Below, piece after piece: positions 44,065-52,976 of a stretch of DNA of 64,000 nt (position 1 is the stretch's first letter; every line of letters starts with the position of its first letter). The stretch covers positions 248,001 to 312,000 of the forward strand of contig NZ_BCQT01000011.1 in the NCBI RefSeq assembly GCF_001552215.1. The letters run 5' to 3'. The position numbers and the translations under genes are program-made. Origin of the DNA: Actinomadura macra NBRC 14102. GTDB lineage: Bacteria; Actinomycetota; Actinomycetes; Streptosporangiales; Streptosporangiaceae. The notes beneath the pieces were generated by a model, which saw nothing but the letters and a program-made list of their open reading frames with translations, did no database searches and was not told the origin of the DNA.

Positions 44065-44388
44065 TCAAGCCGTCTTTCGTCGAGTTCGAGTTCGAGTTCG
44101 AGTTCGGGGACGGGGCGGGGACCGGACCGGCGATGGCTATCGCGTCCAAGCGCTGCCCGTGCAGCACACCGTTCCTGCCCTGGACTACCGCATCACCGAC
44201 CGGACGAGACCACACTCGGCTACACCGGTGACACCGCCTACTGCCCGAACGTGGAGCAACTCGCCTCCACCGGCTCGGAATTGGCGCTGGACACCACCTT
44301 CCCCGTCGGCGGCCAGAGGTTTACCGCTGACACCACCGGGCTGCACCCCCGCGGCGGCGCCCAAGCCGCATCCGCACAAACGACCTGA
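44065..44388 (+). pseudogene. MBL-fold hydrolase C-terminal remnant, frameshifted
   Basis: One frame reads KVKPSFVEFEFEFEFG and a second continues YRVQALPVQHTVPALDYRI. Another then gives TTLGYTGDTAYCPNVEQLA and a GLHPRGGAQAA ending before TGA 44386. YTGDT, the upstream HTVPA and the GLHPxGAQAA tail are typical of RNase Z/beta-CASP-like MBL proteins. Frame changes and a hexanucleotide expansion mean it cannot be functional. Confidence 0.6.
44082..44105. repeat. Hexanucleotide tandem repeat (GAGTTC)4
   Basis: Four perfect copies of GAGTTC lie inside the MBL remnant, encoding Glu-Phe repeats in its frame. Probable slippage expansion in dead sequence. Confidence 0.9.
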
Positions 44389-44583
44389 CCGCTGCTCAAC
44401 GGCCCCGGAAGTCCCGCCGCTGGCCGCGAGCGTCGCCGACGGTCGGGGCCGAGCCGCACACTCACCCGCCCGACGCGCGGTGGCCGGCGGCGCTGATCGA
44501 CCACAGGCCATAGGCGTCCGTGACCTCCTTCGCCTCACGCCGGTACCGCTGAGGTGATCGGACTCATTCCCAATACTTCGACA

Positions 44584-44597
44584 GATGATATATCGTC
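44584..44597. promoter_or_regulatory. Palindrome before padR (candidate operator)
   Basis: GATGATATATCGTC has a perfect GATATATC core with one flanking mismatch. It ends six bases before the ATG of the PadR-family regulator, which has no Shine-Dalgarno. An autoregulatory operator over a leaderless promoter is plausible. Confidence 0.4.
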
Positions 44598-44603
44598 CCT
44601 CGT

Positions 44604-44948
44604 ATGGTCAAACGAACCACGGTGATGAGCGAGCCCACGTACTTCGTGCTGGCGGCGCTGCTGGACGGGCCGGCGCACGGCTACGGGATCATCAAGAGGA
44701 CGCAGGCGCTGTCGGACGGGCGGGTCCAGTTGGCCGTCGGTACCCTCTACGGTGCACTCGACCGGCTGGCGAGCGGCGGGCTGATCGTCGTGGACGGTGA
44801 GGAGACCGTCCAGGGCCGTCCGCGCCGCTACTACCGGCTGACCGAGGACGGGCACCTGGCCGTCACCCGGGAGGCCCTGCGGTTGGAGCAGGCCGCCCGG
44901 GTCGTCACCGGCCGCGCCTCCCTGATGACGGGGGACGCCGGAGCATGA
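44604..44948 (+). CDS. PadR-family transcriptional regulator
   Basis: 114 aa from ATG 44604. It has the PadR winged-helix pattern: YFVLAALLDGPAHGYGIIKR, VGTLYGALDRLASGGLI and RPRRYYRLTEDG. The stop overlaps the next gene by four bases (ATGA), the usual pairing of PadR genes with a membrane-protein gene they control. Ligand unknown. Confidence 0.9.
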   Translation: MVKRTTVMSEPTYFVLAALLDGPAHGYGIIKRTQALSDGRVQLAVGTLYGALDRLASGGLIVVDGEETVQGRPRRYYRLTEDGHLAVTREALRLEQAARVVTGRASLMTGDAGA

Positions 44949-45826
44949 GCGGAGTATTCACCGAACGCTGGTACCGGCTGTTCCTGCGGGCGTTCCCGCC
45001 CGGTCACCGCCTCGAGTACGGCGATGAGATCCTCGGCACGCTGCTGAACGACACCCCACGCCGCCTTCCCTCGCCGCGGGAGACAGCTGGGCTCCTCACC
45101 GCGGGCTTGGCCGCCCGGGCCCGCGCGGCCGCCGGGGAGGCCGGGCCATGGTGGGCGGACGGCGCGCAACTCGGCCTTTTGACGCTGGCGCTTGCGAATC
45201 TGGCCTACGGCATCGCAGACCACGCCTCCCCCGGGTGGCTGATCGCTTCGGCGGCGCTCGTCGTGGCGTTGCTGCGCGGCTGGGCACTGCTGGCCCTGCC
45301 GCTCGCCCTGGCCGTGGCGTTCTCGACCGGCCGAGCCATGCTGGTGGGGGCCCAGGCGACGGCCTGGCCGCCGCAGCTGTTCGGACCGGCCTACCACAAC
45401 TGGGTCTCGCTGGCCCCCTACGGCATGCTGGCGATCGGGGCCGTGACACTTGCGGCCGGCCGGGTGGGCCGGCCGTTGCATCTGCGTGCACGGCCGTGGG
45501 GGTGGCTGGTGATCCCCGCAGCCGCCTTGGCGCTCACCTACATGCCCTGGACATGGGAGTACGGCGAGACATGGCAGCTGGTCAGGGCGGGCACGGAGAG
45601 CGTCCTCCTGCTCTCCGGAGTGCTGGCCACCGCGATCGCGCGCAGCCCACGCTGGGCACTGGCCGCGGCCATCTACGTCGTGCCCGGCGTGACCTCCCCG
45701 CTGACCAACCCGCCATCGAATCCGCAAGACCTCGGCTACTGGTTGACCCTCACCGCGCTCCTGCTGGCCATGGCCGCGACAGCATGGCGACCCCAACCCA
45801 TCCCCGAAACTCGCCAACCGCAATAG
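44945..45826 (+). CDS. Integral membrane protein of a PadR-linked operon
   Basis: 293 aa. The N-terminal cytoplasmic stretch YRLFLRAFPPGHRLEYGDEI resembles proteins found after PadR genes in actinomycetes. Roughly seven hydrophobic segments follow from about residue 70 to 275. No catalytic motif. Likely a PadR-controlled membrane component; function unknown. Confidence 0.75.
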   Translation: MSGVFTERWYRLFLRAFPPGHRLEYGDEILGTLLNDTPRRLPSPRETAGLLTAGLAARARAAAGEAGPWWADGAQLGLLTLALANLAYGIADHASPGWLIASAALVVALLRGWALLALPLALAVAFSTGRAMLVGAQATAWPPQLFGPAYHNWVSLAPYGMLAIGAVTLAAGRVGRPLHLRARPWGWLVIPAAALALTYMPWTWEYGETWQLVRAGTESVLLLSGVLATAIARSPRWALAAAIYVVPGVTSPLTNPPSNPQDLGYWLTLTALLLAMAATAWRPQPIPETRQPQ

Positions 45827-46014
45827 CCGAAGCACGAAACGCAGAGTCGCACCGTTGACTGCACCGACCCGGCGATGGCAGCCACCCCGGGACCGTGGCC
45901 AGCAGATCGAGCAAGGCATCAGACAGCCAGTTGCTCAATGGGTCAGGCCACGGTCCCAGGGCGACGTCATGATCGGGTGTGTCAATTTAACGGCTGATCT
46001 TGGTTGTTGAGTGG

Positions 46015-46436
46015 TCAGTTGTTGCTCGGGGTCAGGCGGCCCTCGAAGGCGATCTGGAACGCGTTCAGGGGTGCCTTCCAGCGCATAGTCCACCTCTTGC
46101 GGCCCTTCCTCGTCGGGTCCAGGCTCATCAGCGCCATGTAGATGCACTTGAGGGCGGCGGCCTCGTTCGGGAAATGTCCGCGGGCGCGGACGGCCTTGCG
46201 GATGCGGGCGTTGACGCTCTCGATCGCGTTCGTGCTGCAGATGACCTTGCGTATCTCGCCATCGAAGGAGAGGAAGGGCACGAAATTCGCCCAGGCGTCC
46301 GACCACAGCTTCACGATCGCCGGATACTTCGTGCCCCAGGACTCCTGGAACTCCAAGAACCGCTCCGTCGCCGCATCCTCGCTGGGTGCGGTGTAGACGG
46401 GCTTGAGGGCCTTGGCCACCTTGTCCCAGTCCTGCC
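46015..46436 (-). pseudogene. IS256-family transposase, C-terminal remnant
   Basis: The minus strand reads KALKPVYTAPSEDAATERFL, then ICSTNAIESVNARIRKAVRA and FPNEAAALKCIYMAL, the conserved C-terminal third of IS256 transposases including the last catalytic Glu (NAIESVN). The 5' part is cut at about 46437 by the IS5-family insertion, and no N-terminal continuation was found on the other side. Confidence 0.85.
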
Positions 46437-46441
46437 TAGAA

Positions 46442-47328
46442 GCTGTCCCGTAATGGTGGAGGTATGGGTCCGGGCGTGCGGCGGTGACTTGTCGCCCCGA
46501 GCCGGATCAGCCGGCCATCGCCAGATTGTGCATGAGGGTGATGCCGCGGGTGGCATGGTGGACGCCGTCGCGTTTGCGGCGGCAATGCGGAGGATGTTCC
46601 ACCACTTCATGTGCGCGAAGGTGTGCTCGACGCGGGCGCGAACCCGTTTGTGGACGGTGTTGAGATCGTGCTGCCAGCCGGGCAGCTCGCTGCCGCCCCG
46701 GGGCCGCCGGTAGGGCATGATGACCTGCCGGTTTCCCTGGTAGCCGCCGTCGGCCATCACGTGCGCACCCCGGCACGCGGTAGCGGCACCTGAATCGCGG
46801 AAGGCGGTGCAGTCGTTGTGGTTGCCCGGGACCGGACGTCCGACCGCGACCACCAGCCGGGTGTTGGCGTCGATGACGACCTGCATGTTCACCGAGTACC
46901 GGTAGTTCTTGGACGAGGCGGTGACCGTCCGGTCGTGGACGGGAACCAGCGTCCCGTCCACGATCAGCACGGTTTCGGGGCCGTGCCGGCGAGTGACCGG
47001 GGCGAGTGCCAGCAGCGGCGCCAGGTGGTCGACGACAGGGTGCGCGGCGGATTTTGACACCCCGAACAGCAGTGCGACCTGCCGCAGTGTGAGGTTGGTG
47101 CGGTAGTACACCGCGATCAGAAGGACCCGGTCGGCTAGCGGCAGGCTCCAGCGCCGTCCGGTGCCGGTCTGCTCACCGCCCCGACTTGCAACGATCCGCA
47201 CCAGGCGGCGGAACTGCCGCACCGACAGGCCGGTCGGTGAACACCGGCACCCACTCGTCCCGATCGGCCCTGATCACCCGCTCCACACCAAGATCAACGA
47301 TCTTGATCGCCTGGCGTTACGGGACAGC
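46442..47328 (-). mobile_element. IS5-family insertion sequence (about 0.89 kb)
   Basis: Inverted termini GCTGTCCCGTAA at 46442-46453 and TTACGGGACAGC at 47317-47328 bound a single transposase gene. The element interrupts the IS256 remnant. I could not see a clear target-site duplication, which suggests later rearrangement at one edge. Confidence 0.75.
46507..47289 (-). pseudogene. IS5-family DDE transposase, frameshifted
   Basis: The main frame has the HTH region LTLRQVALLFGVSKSAAHPV, catalytic Asp in LIVDGTLVPVHDRT, second Asp in VMADGGYQGNRQV and Glu in RARVEHTFAHMKWW. The likely N-terminus VIRADRDEWVPVFT lies in another frame, apparently through a 4-bp duplication near 47230. The C-terminus GVHHATRGITLMHNLAMAG is also shifted, ending at 46507. 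With two frameshifts it is unlikely to be active. Confidence 0.75.
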
Positions 47329-47569
47329 CTTTAAGGCCGAAATGGGCAGGACCGATGGATTCGCTCGCCTTGCCTTTCTCAAGGCCGACCTCACCTCGGC
47401 TTTGGCCGCTGCTGCACGGTCGTGACCCGAGAATTTTCGGAATGTCATCGTCGGTGCGTAGCGGGCGGGAGCAATGCGGGGCGCGTGCGGCGGCGAGGGT
47501 GGTCCAGTCGTTTGTCGTGCGTCGGCGCTGGACACCCTCGTCTCCTGCCGCGGAGATCCGTGCTAGTGA

Positions 47570-47845
47570 GCCGAAGACCTTGAGGTCCCAGAGGGAGTAG
47601 CCGCGGACGGTGCCGTAAACCCTGACGTAGCGGCCGCTGGTGCTCAGCGAGATGCGCTCGACGCCGCCCGCTCCCGTGGTGGTGGAGCGGACGGTGCTCC
47701 ATGTGCCGTAGTCGTTGGAGACCTCGATGCGGTAGCTCTTGGCGAACGCGGTCTCCCATGTCAGCCTGACTCCGGTGATCTGGCGGACGCTTCCGAGGTC
47801 GACCTTGATCCATTGTGGATCGGCGTGGACGCTCCCCCGGTGAGT
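47570..47845 (-). pseudogene. F5/8 type C (discoidin) domain remnant
   Basis: The minus strand reads ADPQWIKVDLGSVRQITGVR, then YRIEVSNDYGTWSTV and GRYVRVYGTVRGYSLWDLKV. This is a nearly complete carbohydrate-binding discoidin domain, usually the C-terminus of secreted glycosidases. No catalytic module or start precedes it, and the frame runs on without a natural stop, so it is an orphaned fragment. Confidence 0.65.
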
Positions 47846-47879
47846 GAGGGCGGCACCGTCCACGGAGAGGTCGGCCACC

Positions 47880-48022
47880 ACCCGGACATCCACAGCACCT
47901 GGCAGCGCATCAGGTTCGCGATCACCACCCACAACGCCGGCGGCTGGATCACCGTGAAGGATTTCGAGCTGGCCCGCCACATTGACGCGATCGCGGCCGG
48001 GCACGGGGCCGAGCCGGCCTAG
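47880..48022 (+). pseudogene. Unidentified C-terminal fragment
   Basis: The plus strand reads IHSTWQRIRFAITTHNAGGW and ITVKDFELARHIDAIAAGHG before TAG 48020. Codon use and composition look coding, but no start or family could be recognised. It abuts the opposite-strand discoidin remnant, so the join is a rearrangement point. Confidence 0.35.
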
Positions 48023-48241
48023 ACGTGTGGCGCGATGCACCGACGAAGGGAGCGCGTCCGCGCGTCCGATAGATTCCGGCAATTCGCCACAAACGGACCG
48101 TTCGTCGCACAGATCGACCGTTCGACCGACAGCCTCTGACCGCCCTCCTGACCAGCCGTCGTGATCATGCGATGCTCCGCCCGACGACGTCTGACAGTCG
48201 GCGGGCGGCCCCGCCGCCCCGGCCAGGAAGGGGTTGCGGCG

Positions 48242-50110
48242 ATGCGCGCGAGACGGCGGACGACCTGGGCGAACAGAAGAAGTCGCAGCTGGCGGCTGTC
48301 CCTTGTAGCGGCGGCCGTGGTGCTGCTGGGTGGCGTCGCCGCCGTGCCCGGTGCGGCGGCCGACGCCCCGCAGAAGGCGGAGGAGTGCGAATTCAGCGTC
48401 CAGAAGGACGTCCCTGCCACTATGCGGGACGGGACGGTGTTGCGCAGCAACGTGTTCACGCCGAAAGGGACCGGCGAGTTCCCCGTCATCCTGATGCGGC
48501 TGCCCTACAACAAGGAGGGCGCCCTGAGCTTCGTCTATGGCCCCCCCGACCGTTACGCCAAGGCCTGCTACCTCGTCGTGGTGCAGGACGTCCGCGGCGA
48601 GTACAAGTCGGATGGAACCTTCTACCCGTACCGGAGTGAGGCTGAGGACGGCTACGACGCCATCGAATGGTCCGCCGCTCTGCCGCACTCCAACGGCAAA
48701 GTCGGCATGTATGGGTTCTCCTATCCGGGGCTCACGCAGTGGCTGCCCGCCACCCTCACGCCCCCGCACCTTGTCACGATCGCCCCGGCGTTCACGTCCT
48801 CCGACATCTACGACGGATGGACCTACGAGGGCGGCGCGCTGTACCAGTCGTTCATCCAGGACTGGCTGCTGAGCTTCCTCACCGGAGGCGTCACCAGCAA
48901 GCTCCCGGACGGCGCGAAGCTGCGCGCGGAGATGAACCAGGCGTCCAAGGACCTGCACGCCAAGTGGTACCGGCACCAGCCGCTGAACAATTTCCCGCCG
49001 CTGTACCCGGGGGACAACCGCATCGCGCCGTACTACTTCGACTGGATCGACCACCCGAGCGACGACGACTACTGGAAGCGCTGGAGCATCCGCACGAAGT
49101 ATCCGCAGGTCAAGGTGCCATCGCTGAATTTCGGCGGCTGGTCGGACATCTTCCTCAACGGGACGGTGGAGAACTTCGCCGGTATGCGCGCCCAGGGCGG
49201 GTCCGAGGTCGCCCGGCAGGGCACGCAGCTCATCGTCGGGCCGTGGACGCACGGCGGCTCGGACCGCAAGGTGGGCGACGTCGACTTCGGTCCGGAGGCG
49301 GTCGTCGCGGTGGGCGATCTGCACCTCCGCTGGTTCGACCACTGGCTGAAGGGGATCGACAACGGCGTGGACAAGGATCCGCCGGTGAAGGTCTTCGTGA
49401 TGGGCGCCAACAAGTGGCGCACAGCCGACTCCTGGCCGATCCCCGGCACCGCCAACACCACGTACTACCTGCACAGCAAGGGCGACGCGAACACGGCGAA
49501 CGGCGGCGGCACGCTCGATACCACCGCGCCCGCGACGGACGAGAAGGCCGACCAGTACCAGTACGACCCGGCGAACCCGGTACCGAGCGTCGGCGGCCGT
49601 TTCCAGAGCTCGGTGCCCGGCGGCCCGCGGGACCAGCGGTCCGTCGAGCAACGGCCGGACGTGCTGGTCTACAGCACCCCGCGGCTCACCAAGGACACCG
49701 AGGTCACCGGCCCGATCTCGGTCACGCTGTACGCCAGGTCCTCGGCGAAGGACACCGACTGGACGGCGAAGCTCACCGACGTCCAGCCGGACGGCACCTC
49801 GATGCTGGTCCGGGACGGCATCCAGCGCGCCCGGTACCGGGTCTCGCTGGAGAAGCCGGAGCTGATAACCCCCGGGGAGGTCTACAAGTACACGATCAAG
49901 CTGTGGCCGACCAGCAACATGTTCAAGGCGGGCCACCGCATCCGGCTGGAGATCTCCAGCAGCAACTTCCCGATGTACGACCGGAACCCGAACACGGGCG
50001 GGAAGTTCGGCACCGACACGACCACGCAGCCTGCGTCGCAGACCGTCCTGCACGACCCGGAGCACCCGTCGTCGATCACGCTGCCGATCATGCCGGCGCC
50101 CGTCCGCTGA
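48242..50110 (+). CDS. Secreted CocE/NonD-family hydrolase (S15-like acyl esterase)
   Basis: 622 aa from ATG 48242 with AGGAAGG upstream; the frame is open to 48161. A long Arg-rich signal peptide ends at about AAADAP. The alpha/beta-hydrolase part shows VVVQDVRGEY, nucleophile motif GMYGFSYPG, acid in NFGGWSDIFLNG and His in VGPWTHGG. The C-terminal jelly-roll (from about residue 400) is the S15/CocE X-Pro dipeptidyl-peptidase domain. Likely an extracellular esterase or peptidase. Intact, although both neighbours are fragments. Confidence 0.88.
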   Translation: MRARRRTTWANRRSRSWRLSLVAAAVVLLGGVAAVPGAAADAPQKAEECEFSVQKDVPATMRDGTVLRSNVFTPKGTGEFPVILMRLPYNKEGALSFVYGPPDRYAKACYLVVVQDVRGEYKSDGTFYPYRSEAEDGYDAIEWSAALPHSNGKVGMYGFSYPGLTQWLPATLTPPHLVTIAPAFTSSDIYDGWTYEGGALYQSFIQDWLLSFLTGGVTSKLPDGAKLRAEMNQASKDLHAKWYRHQPLNNFPPLYPGDNRIAPYYFDWIDHPSDDDYWKRWSIRTKYPQVKVPSLNFGGWSDIFLNGTVENFAGMRAQGGSEVARQGTQLIVGPWTHGGSDRKVGDVDFGPEAVVAVGDLHLRWFDHWLKGIDNGVDKDPPVKVFVMGANKWRTADSWPIPGTANTTYYLHSKGDANTANGGGTLDTTAPATDEKADQYQYDPANPVPSVGGRFQSSVPGGPRDQRSVEQRPDVLVYSTPRLTKDTEVTGPISVTLYARSSAKDTDWTAKLTDVQPDGTSMLVRDGIQRARYRVSLEKPELITPGEVYKYTIKLWPTSNMFKAGHRIRLEISSSNFPMYDRNPNTGGKFGTDTTTQPASQTVLHDPEHPSSITLPIMPAPVR

Positions 50111-50122
50111 CCCCGGCGTAGC

Positions 50123-50153
50123 GGCTGGCCCGCGCCCCCGCCGCGGGTCAGCC
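50123..50153. terminator. Hairpin terminator after the CocE-type gene
   Basis: GGCTGGCCCGCG pairs with CGCGGGTCAGCC (12 bp, one G-U) around a 7-nt loop, 12 bp after the stop. It also covers the end of the convergent binding-protein remnant. Confidence 0.65.
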
Positions 50154-50597
50154 GGAGGCCAGGTAGACCTGCTCGAAGTGGGCGTTGCCGAACGTCCGTC
50201 CGGAGAAGTCGTTCTTGGGCCAGCCGCCGGTCTGGACCTTGTGGGCGTTCTCGACGTTGGCGAAGAACGGGACGATCCAGCCCCCGCGGTCGAAATGGAT
50301 CCGGTACATCCGCTCGGTGAGCCGCAGCCGCTCGGCCTGGTCGCCGGTGGCCTGCGCCTTCTCGGAGATCGACCGCAGCTCGCGGAGGTCGGCCTCGGGC
50401 TGGTGGGTCAGCTTGGTGGTGTCGCTGAGGTCGGTCAGCGTCATCAGGGTCAGGTAGTCGCCCTGCGGCGGCCACTTCTCGACCGAGAACTTCCAGTCGT
50501 GGAAGTTGGGGCCGAACAGCGTGGCGGTGTCGACCTGCCGGACCTTGATGGTCATCCCGATCTCGGCGGCGTTCTTCGCCAGCACCGTACACATGGT
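50148..50597 (-). pseudogene. Peptide/nickel ABC substrate-binding protein, C-terminal remnant
   Basis: The minus strand reads VLAKNAAEIGMTIKVRQVD, then WKFSVEKWPPQGDYL and GGWIVPFFANVENAHKVQTG, ending YLASG at TGA 50148. This is the family 5 extracellular solute-binding-protein tail. It is cut at about 50597, where an IS begins. Confidence 0.75.
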
Positions 50598-50653
50598 GTG
50601 GGGTGCGGAAACTGGGTTGAGGGTCTCTGACCTGCTGGTTCGTGGCCTGAGCA

Positions 50654-51708
50654 TGGTCGTGTGGCGGGCATCCTGGCTGCTTGTGTCTTGGTCTGTGCTT
50701 TTCCTTCTGTTCGGTCGGATCCTTCGGCTCGTGAATATTGCTGGGCGTGGTGATCGGGCCAAGGATCTCGAGATCGTGGTGCTCCGGCATCAGGTCGCGG
50801 TGCTGCGCCGTCAGGTCGGCCGGCCCGACCTGAACGACGGGGACCGGGTGTTGCTGGCCGCGTTGGCGCGGTTGTTGCCCCGGTCGTCGTGGGGCAGCTT
50901 CACGGTGACCCCGGCGACGCTTTTGCGCTGGCACCGCCGTCTGCTCGCCCGCCGATGGACCTACCCGCGCCGGCGACCTGGTCGGCCCTGCACCCGGAAT
51001 GCCATCCGTGCGGCGGTGCTGCGGTTGGCCCGGGAGAACCCGACCTGGGGCTACCAGAGAATCAGCGGCGAACTCGCCAGGGTCGGCGTGACGGTACCGC
51101 CCAGCACGGTGCGCGACATCCTCAAACGCGTCGGCCTGGGACCCGCTCCACGACGTACCGGCCCCACGTGGGCGCAGTTCCTGAAGGCGCAGGCTGAAGG
51201 GATCATCGCCTGCGACCTTTTTCACGTGGACACGGTCTTCCTCAAGCGGATCTAGGTGTTGTTCTTCATCGAGCACGCCACCCCGATCGTGCACATCGCC
51301 GGCGCCACCGCGAACCCGACGGGTGAGTGGATGGCTCAGCAGGCCCGCAACCTTGTCATGGATCTGGGAGAGCGAGCCGAACAGGTGCGGTTCCTCATCC
51401 GAGACCGGGATGCGAAGTTCACGCGGTCCTTGGACGAGGTGTTCGCCTGGCTGGGTGCGAGGGTGATCCGGGCGCCGGTCCGCGCACCACGAGCGAACGC
51501 GATCGCCGAACGCTGGGTCGGCACCGTACGCCGAGAGTGCACCGACCGGCTACTGATCTACAACGAGCACCATCTCCGCCAGGTGCTCTGGGCGTACGAG
51601 CGTCATTGCAACACCTGGCGTCCGTATCGGGCGCGAGACCGGCGGCCGCCGGACCCCTCGTCGGTGCCGCCGGTTTCCGGCGATCCGGGACAGATCATCC
51701 GGCTCTAG
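50654..51708 (+). pseudogene. Integrase-core (IS3/IS481-like) transposase with one amber codon
   Basis: A single frame from ATG 50654 to TAG 51706 is interrupted only by TAG at 51253-51255, between TVFLKRI and VLFFIEHATPI; a Tyr is expected there. The HTH half has LEIVVLRHQVAVLRRQVG. The DDE core has CDLFHVD, FLIRDRDAKF and NAIAERWVGTVRREC. All three acidic residues are present. The element interrupts the binding-protein gene. Confidence 0.85.
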
Positions 51709-51819
51709 CGCCGCCGCGCAGTGAACGGGCTGATCAATGAGTACACCGCCGCCGCGTAGCCGGACGCGGAACCCCCTGCTCAGCGGGCGAAACCGAATAT
51801 CCGCACCCCACAGGCTCCG

Positions 51820-52071
51820 TTGGCGCCCATGGTGGTGTCCGAGCAGTTCCTGCTGCGCGCCGGGCACGACCTGAAAGTCGTGCAGGAGACCCTGGGATTG
51901 TCGTCGATCACGGTCGCCTCCGACACCTACACCAGCGTCCTGCCCGACCTGGCCCGCCAGCCCGCAGAAGACGCCGCCGCCGTCATCCTCAACGCCCGCA
52001 CCGAACCCGAACCCACCGAAACGGTGACACCGGGACGCATCGCACACCTGGCTGAGGCGTCAAGACGATGA
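51820..52071 (+). pseudogene. Tyrosine recombinase (phage-type integrase) C-terminal remnant
   Basis: It reads LLRAGHDLKVVQETLGLSSI and VASDTYTSVLPDLARQPAED, the last conserved box of actinobacterial tyrosine integrases including the catalytic Tyr in DTYTSV. The usual His of LGH is Leu here (TLGLSS). The rest of the protein is absent. It lies 305 bp from a partial tRNA copy and is probably the debris of the element that made it. Confidence 0.75.
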
Positions 52072-52376
52072 CCGGCGGAGATTGACCGTCGGATTCCGGG
52101 CACCGGTGTCCGCATCCGAACCTGCGGTTGGACGCGGACATCGGTTCGCCGTTTCAGTCGAATGGTCGACCGGGAGCCGTCCAACCCCCGCCGGCCCGTG
52201 GCCATCGCGGGTGCGTCGGCGCGTTGGCCGGGGGCACCTGGAACTGGTGGTCAAGTGGGTTGGAGACGGGTTCTGCGACCGGGCGGCGACAGTCGAGCAG
52301 GCGTCGACCGGACAGGGACATATCGTGCGTCGTCCGGGATCTCGGCAGTGGCAAGACTACAGTTCAGGGTTTGCGT
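52072..52376. other. Intergenic next to an attachment-site copy
   Basis: No supported gene. Around 52270-52330 the sequence resembles 56615-56680 near the second att copy (shared blocks GCGACCGGG and GTCGAGC), consistent with related element ends. Confidence 0.4.
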
Positions 52377-52417
52377 GCCCGGCAGGATCCGAACCCGCGA
52401 CCGTCGGATTGGAAGTC
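52377..52417. repeat. att copy A: partial 3' end of tRNA-Arg
   Basis: 41 bp match the intact tRNA gene from 56729, with two differences (52389 and 52412). It reads from the acceptor end through the T arm into the anticodon arm. Such direct repeats of a tRNA 3' end are the signature of site-specific integration. The next gene's stop lies three bases beyond it. Confidence 0.75.
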
Positions 52418-52419
52418 GG

Positions 52420-52833
52420 TCACTGGGGGCACGGCGCGTTGAGAGTTGAGATGTCCGCTCCAGGATAGTCGTCGTACTCTTCTATTCTCCAGGTAATCGG
52501 AAACAGTAAGAGGATGGCCGCGCACAGCGCGGATGCACTGACCACCTTGGTCCAGATAGGAGACCGCCGTACGACGATCAGCGCGGTCAGGGCCAAGACA
52601 ACCGCGAACAACAGTGCTATCAGCGAGCATACTGGGACGATGAAAGGATATCCTTTGGTCCATTGCGCAGAAGCCGGATTCACCTCACATGCTCGCCATG
52701 TGGCACGGGTGGCGCGATCTGCAAGGATATTCATCACCCAGAGGATCAAAGCGGCTAGGGCGCTGAATGCTGCCGCGCCTATAGAGAATCCTCTCCAGGC
52801 CCACGGGTGCGGTGATTGCCGGATCACTTTCAC
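52420..52833 (-). CDS. Small membrane protein
   Basis: 137 aa with three hydrophobic segments (about residues 14-37, 65-87 and 96-113) and a hydrophilic, acidic C-terminal tail (EEYDDYPGAD). No family recognised. It lies between two tRNA-derived repeats, downstream of the large secreted amidase-like protein on the same strand, and may be co-transcribed with it. Two cysteines, C49 and C135, are on opposite ends. Confidence 0.65.
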   Translation of the reverse strand: MKVIRQSPHPWAWRGFSIGAAAFSALAALILWVMNILADRATRATWRACEVNPASAQWTKGYPFIVPVCSLIALLFAVVLALTALIVVRRSPIWTKVVSASALCAAILLLFPITWRIEEYDDYPGADISTLNAPCPQ

Positions 52834-52976
52834 AGAAAAATTCCGTCTTCAAGATCGCAGTGTTGCGGCCTGTTACACCCCTGGGTGGGATGCTCCTCTC
52901 GGAGGCGCATCCCACCCAGGGCCAGGAAATCACTGCAAGTACCGTCCGCTTTACCTCTGTGTCGAGTTGCTACTTT

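Noticed and set aside
44082..44105. The GAGTTC repeat as a CRISPR-like or regulatory array
   Set aside because: Only four contiguous hexamers with no spacers, inside a pseudogene.
47294..50065. 923-codon minus-strand ORF over the CocE-type gene
   Set aside because: Most of it is the antisense of the hydrolase; only the discoidin fragment at 47570-47845 looks real.
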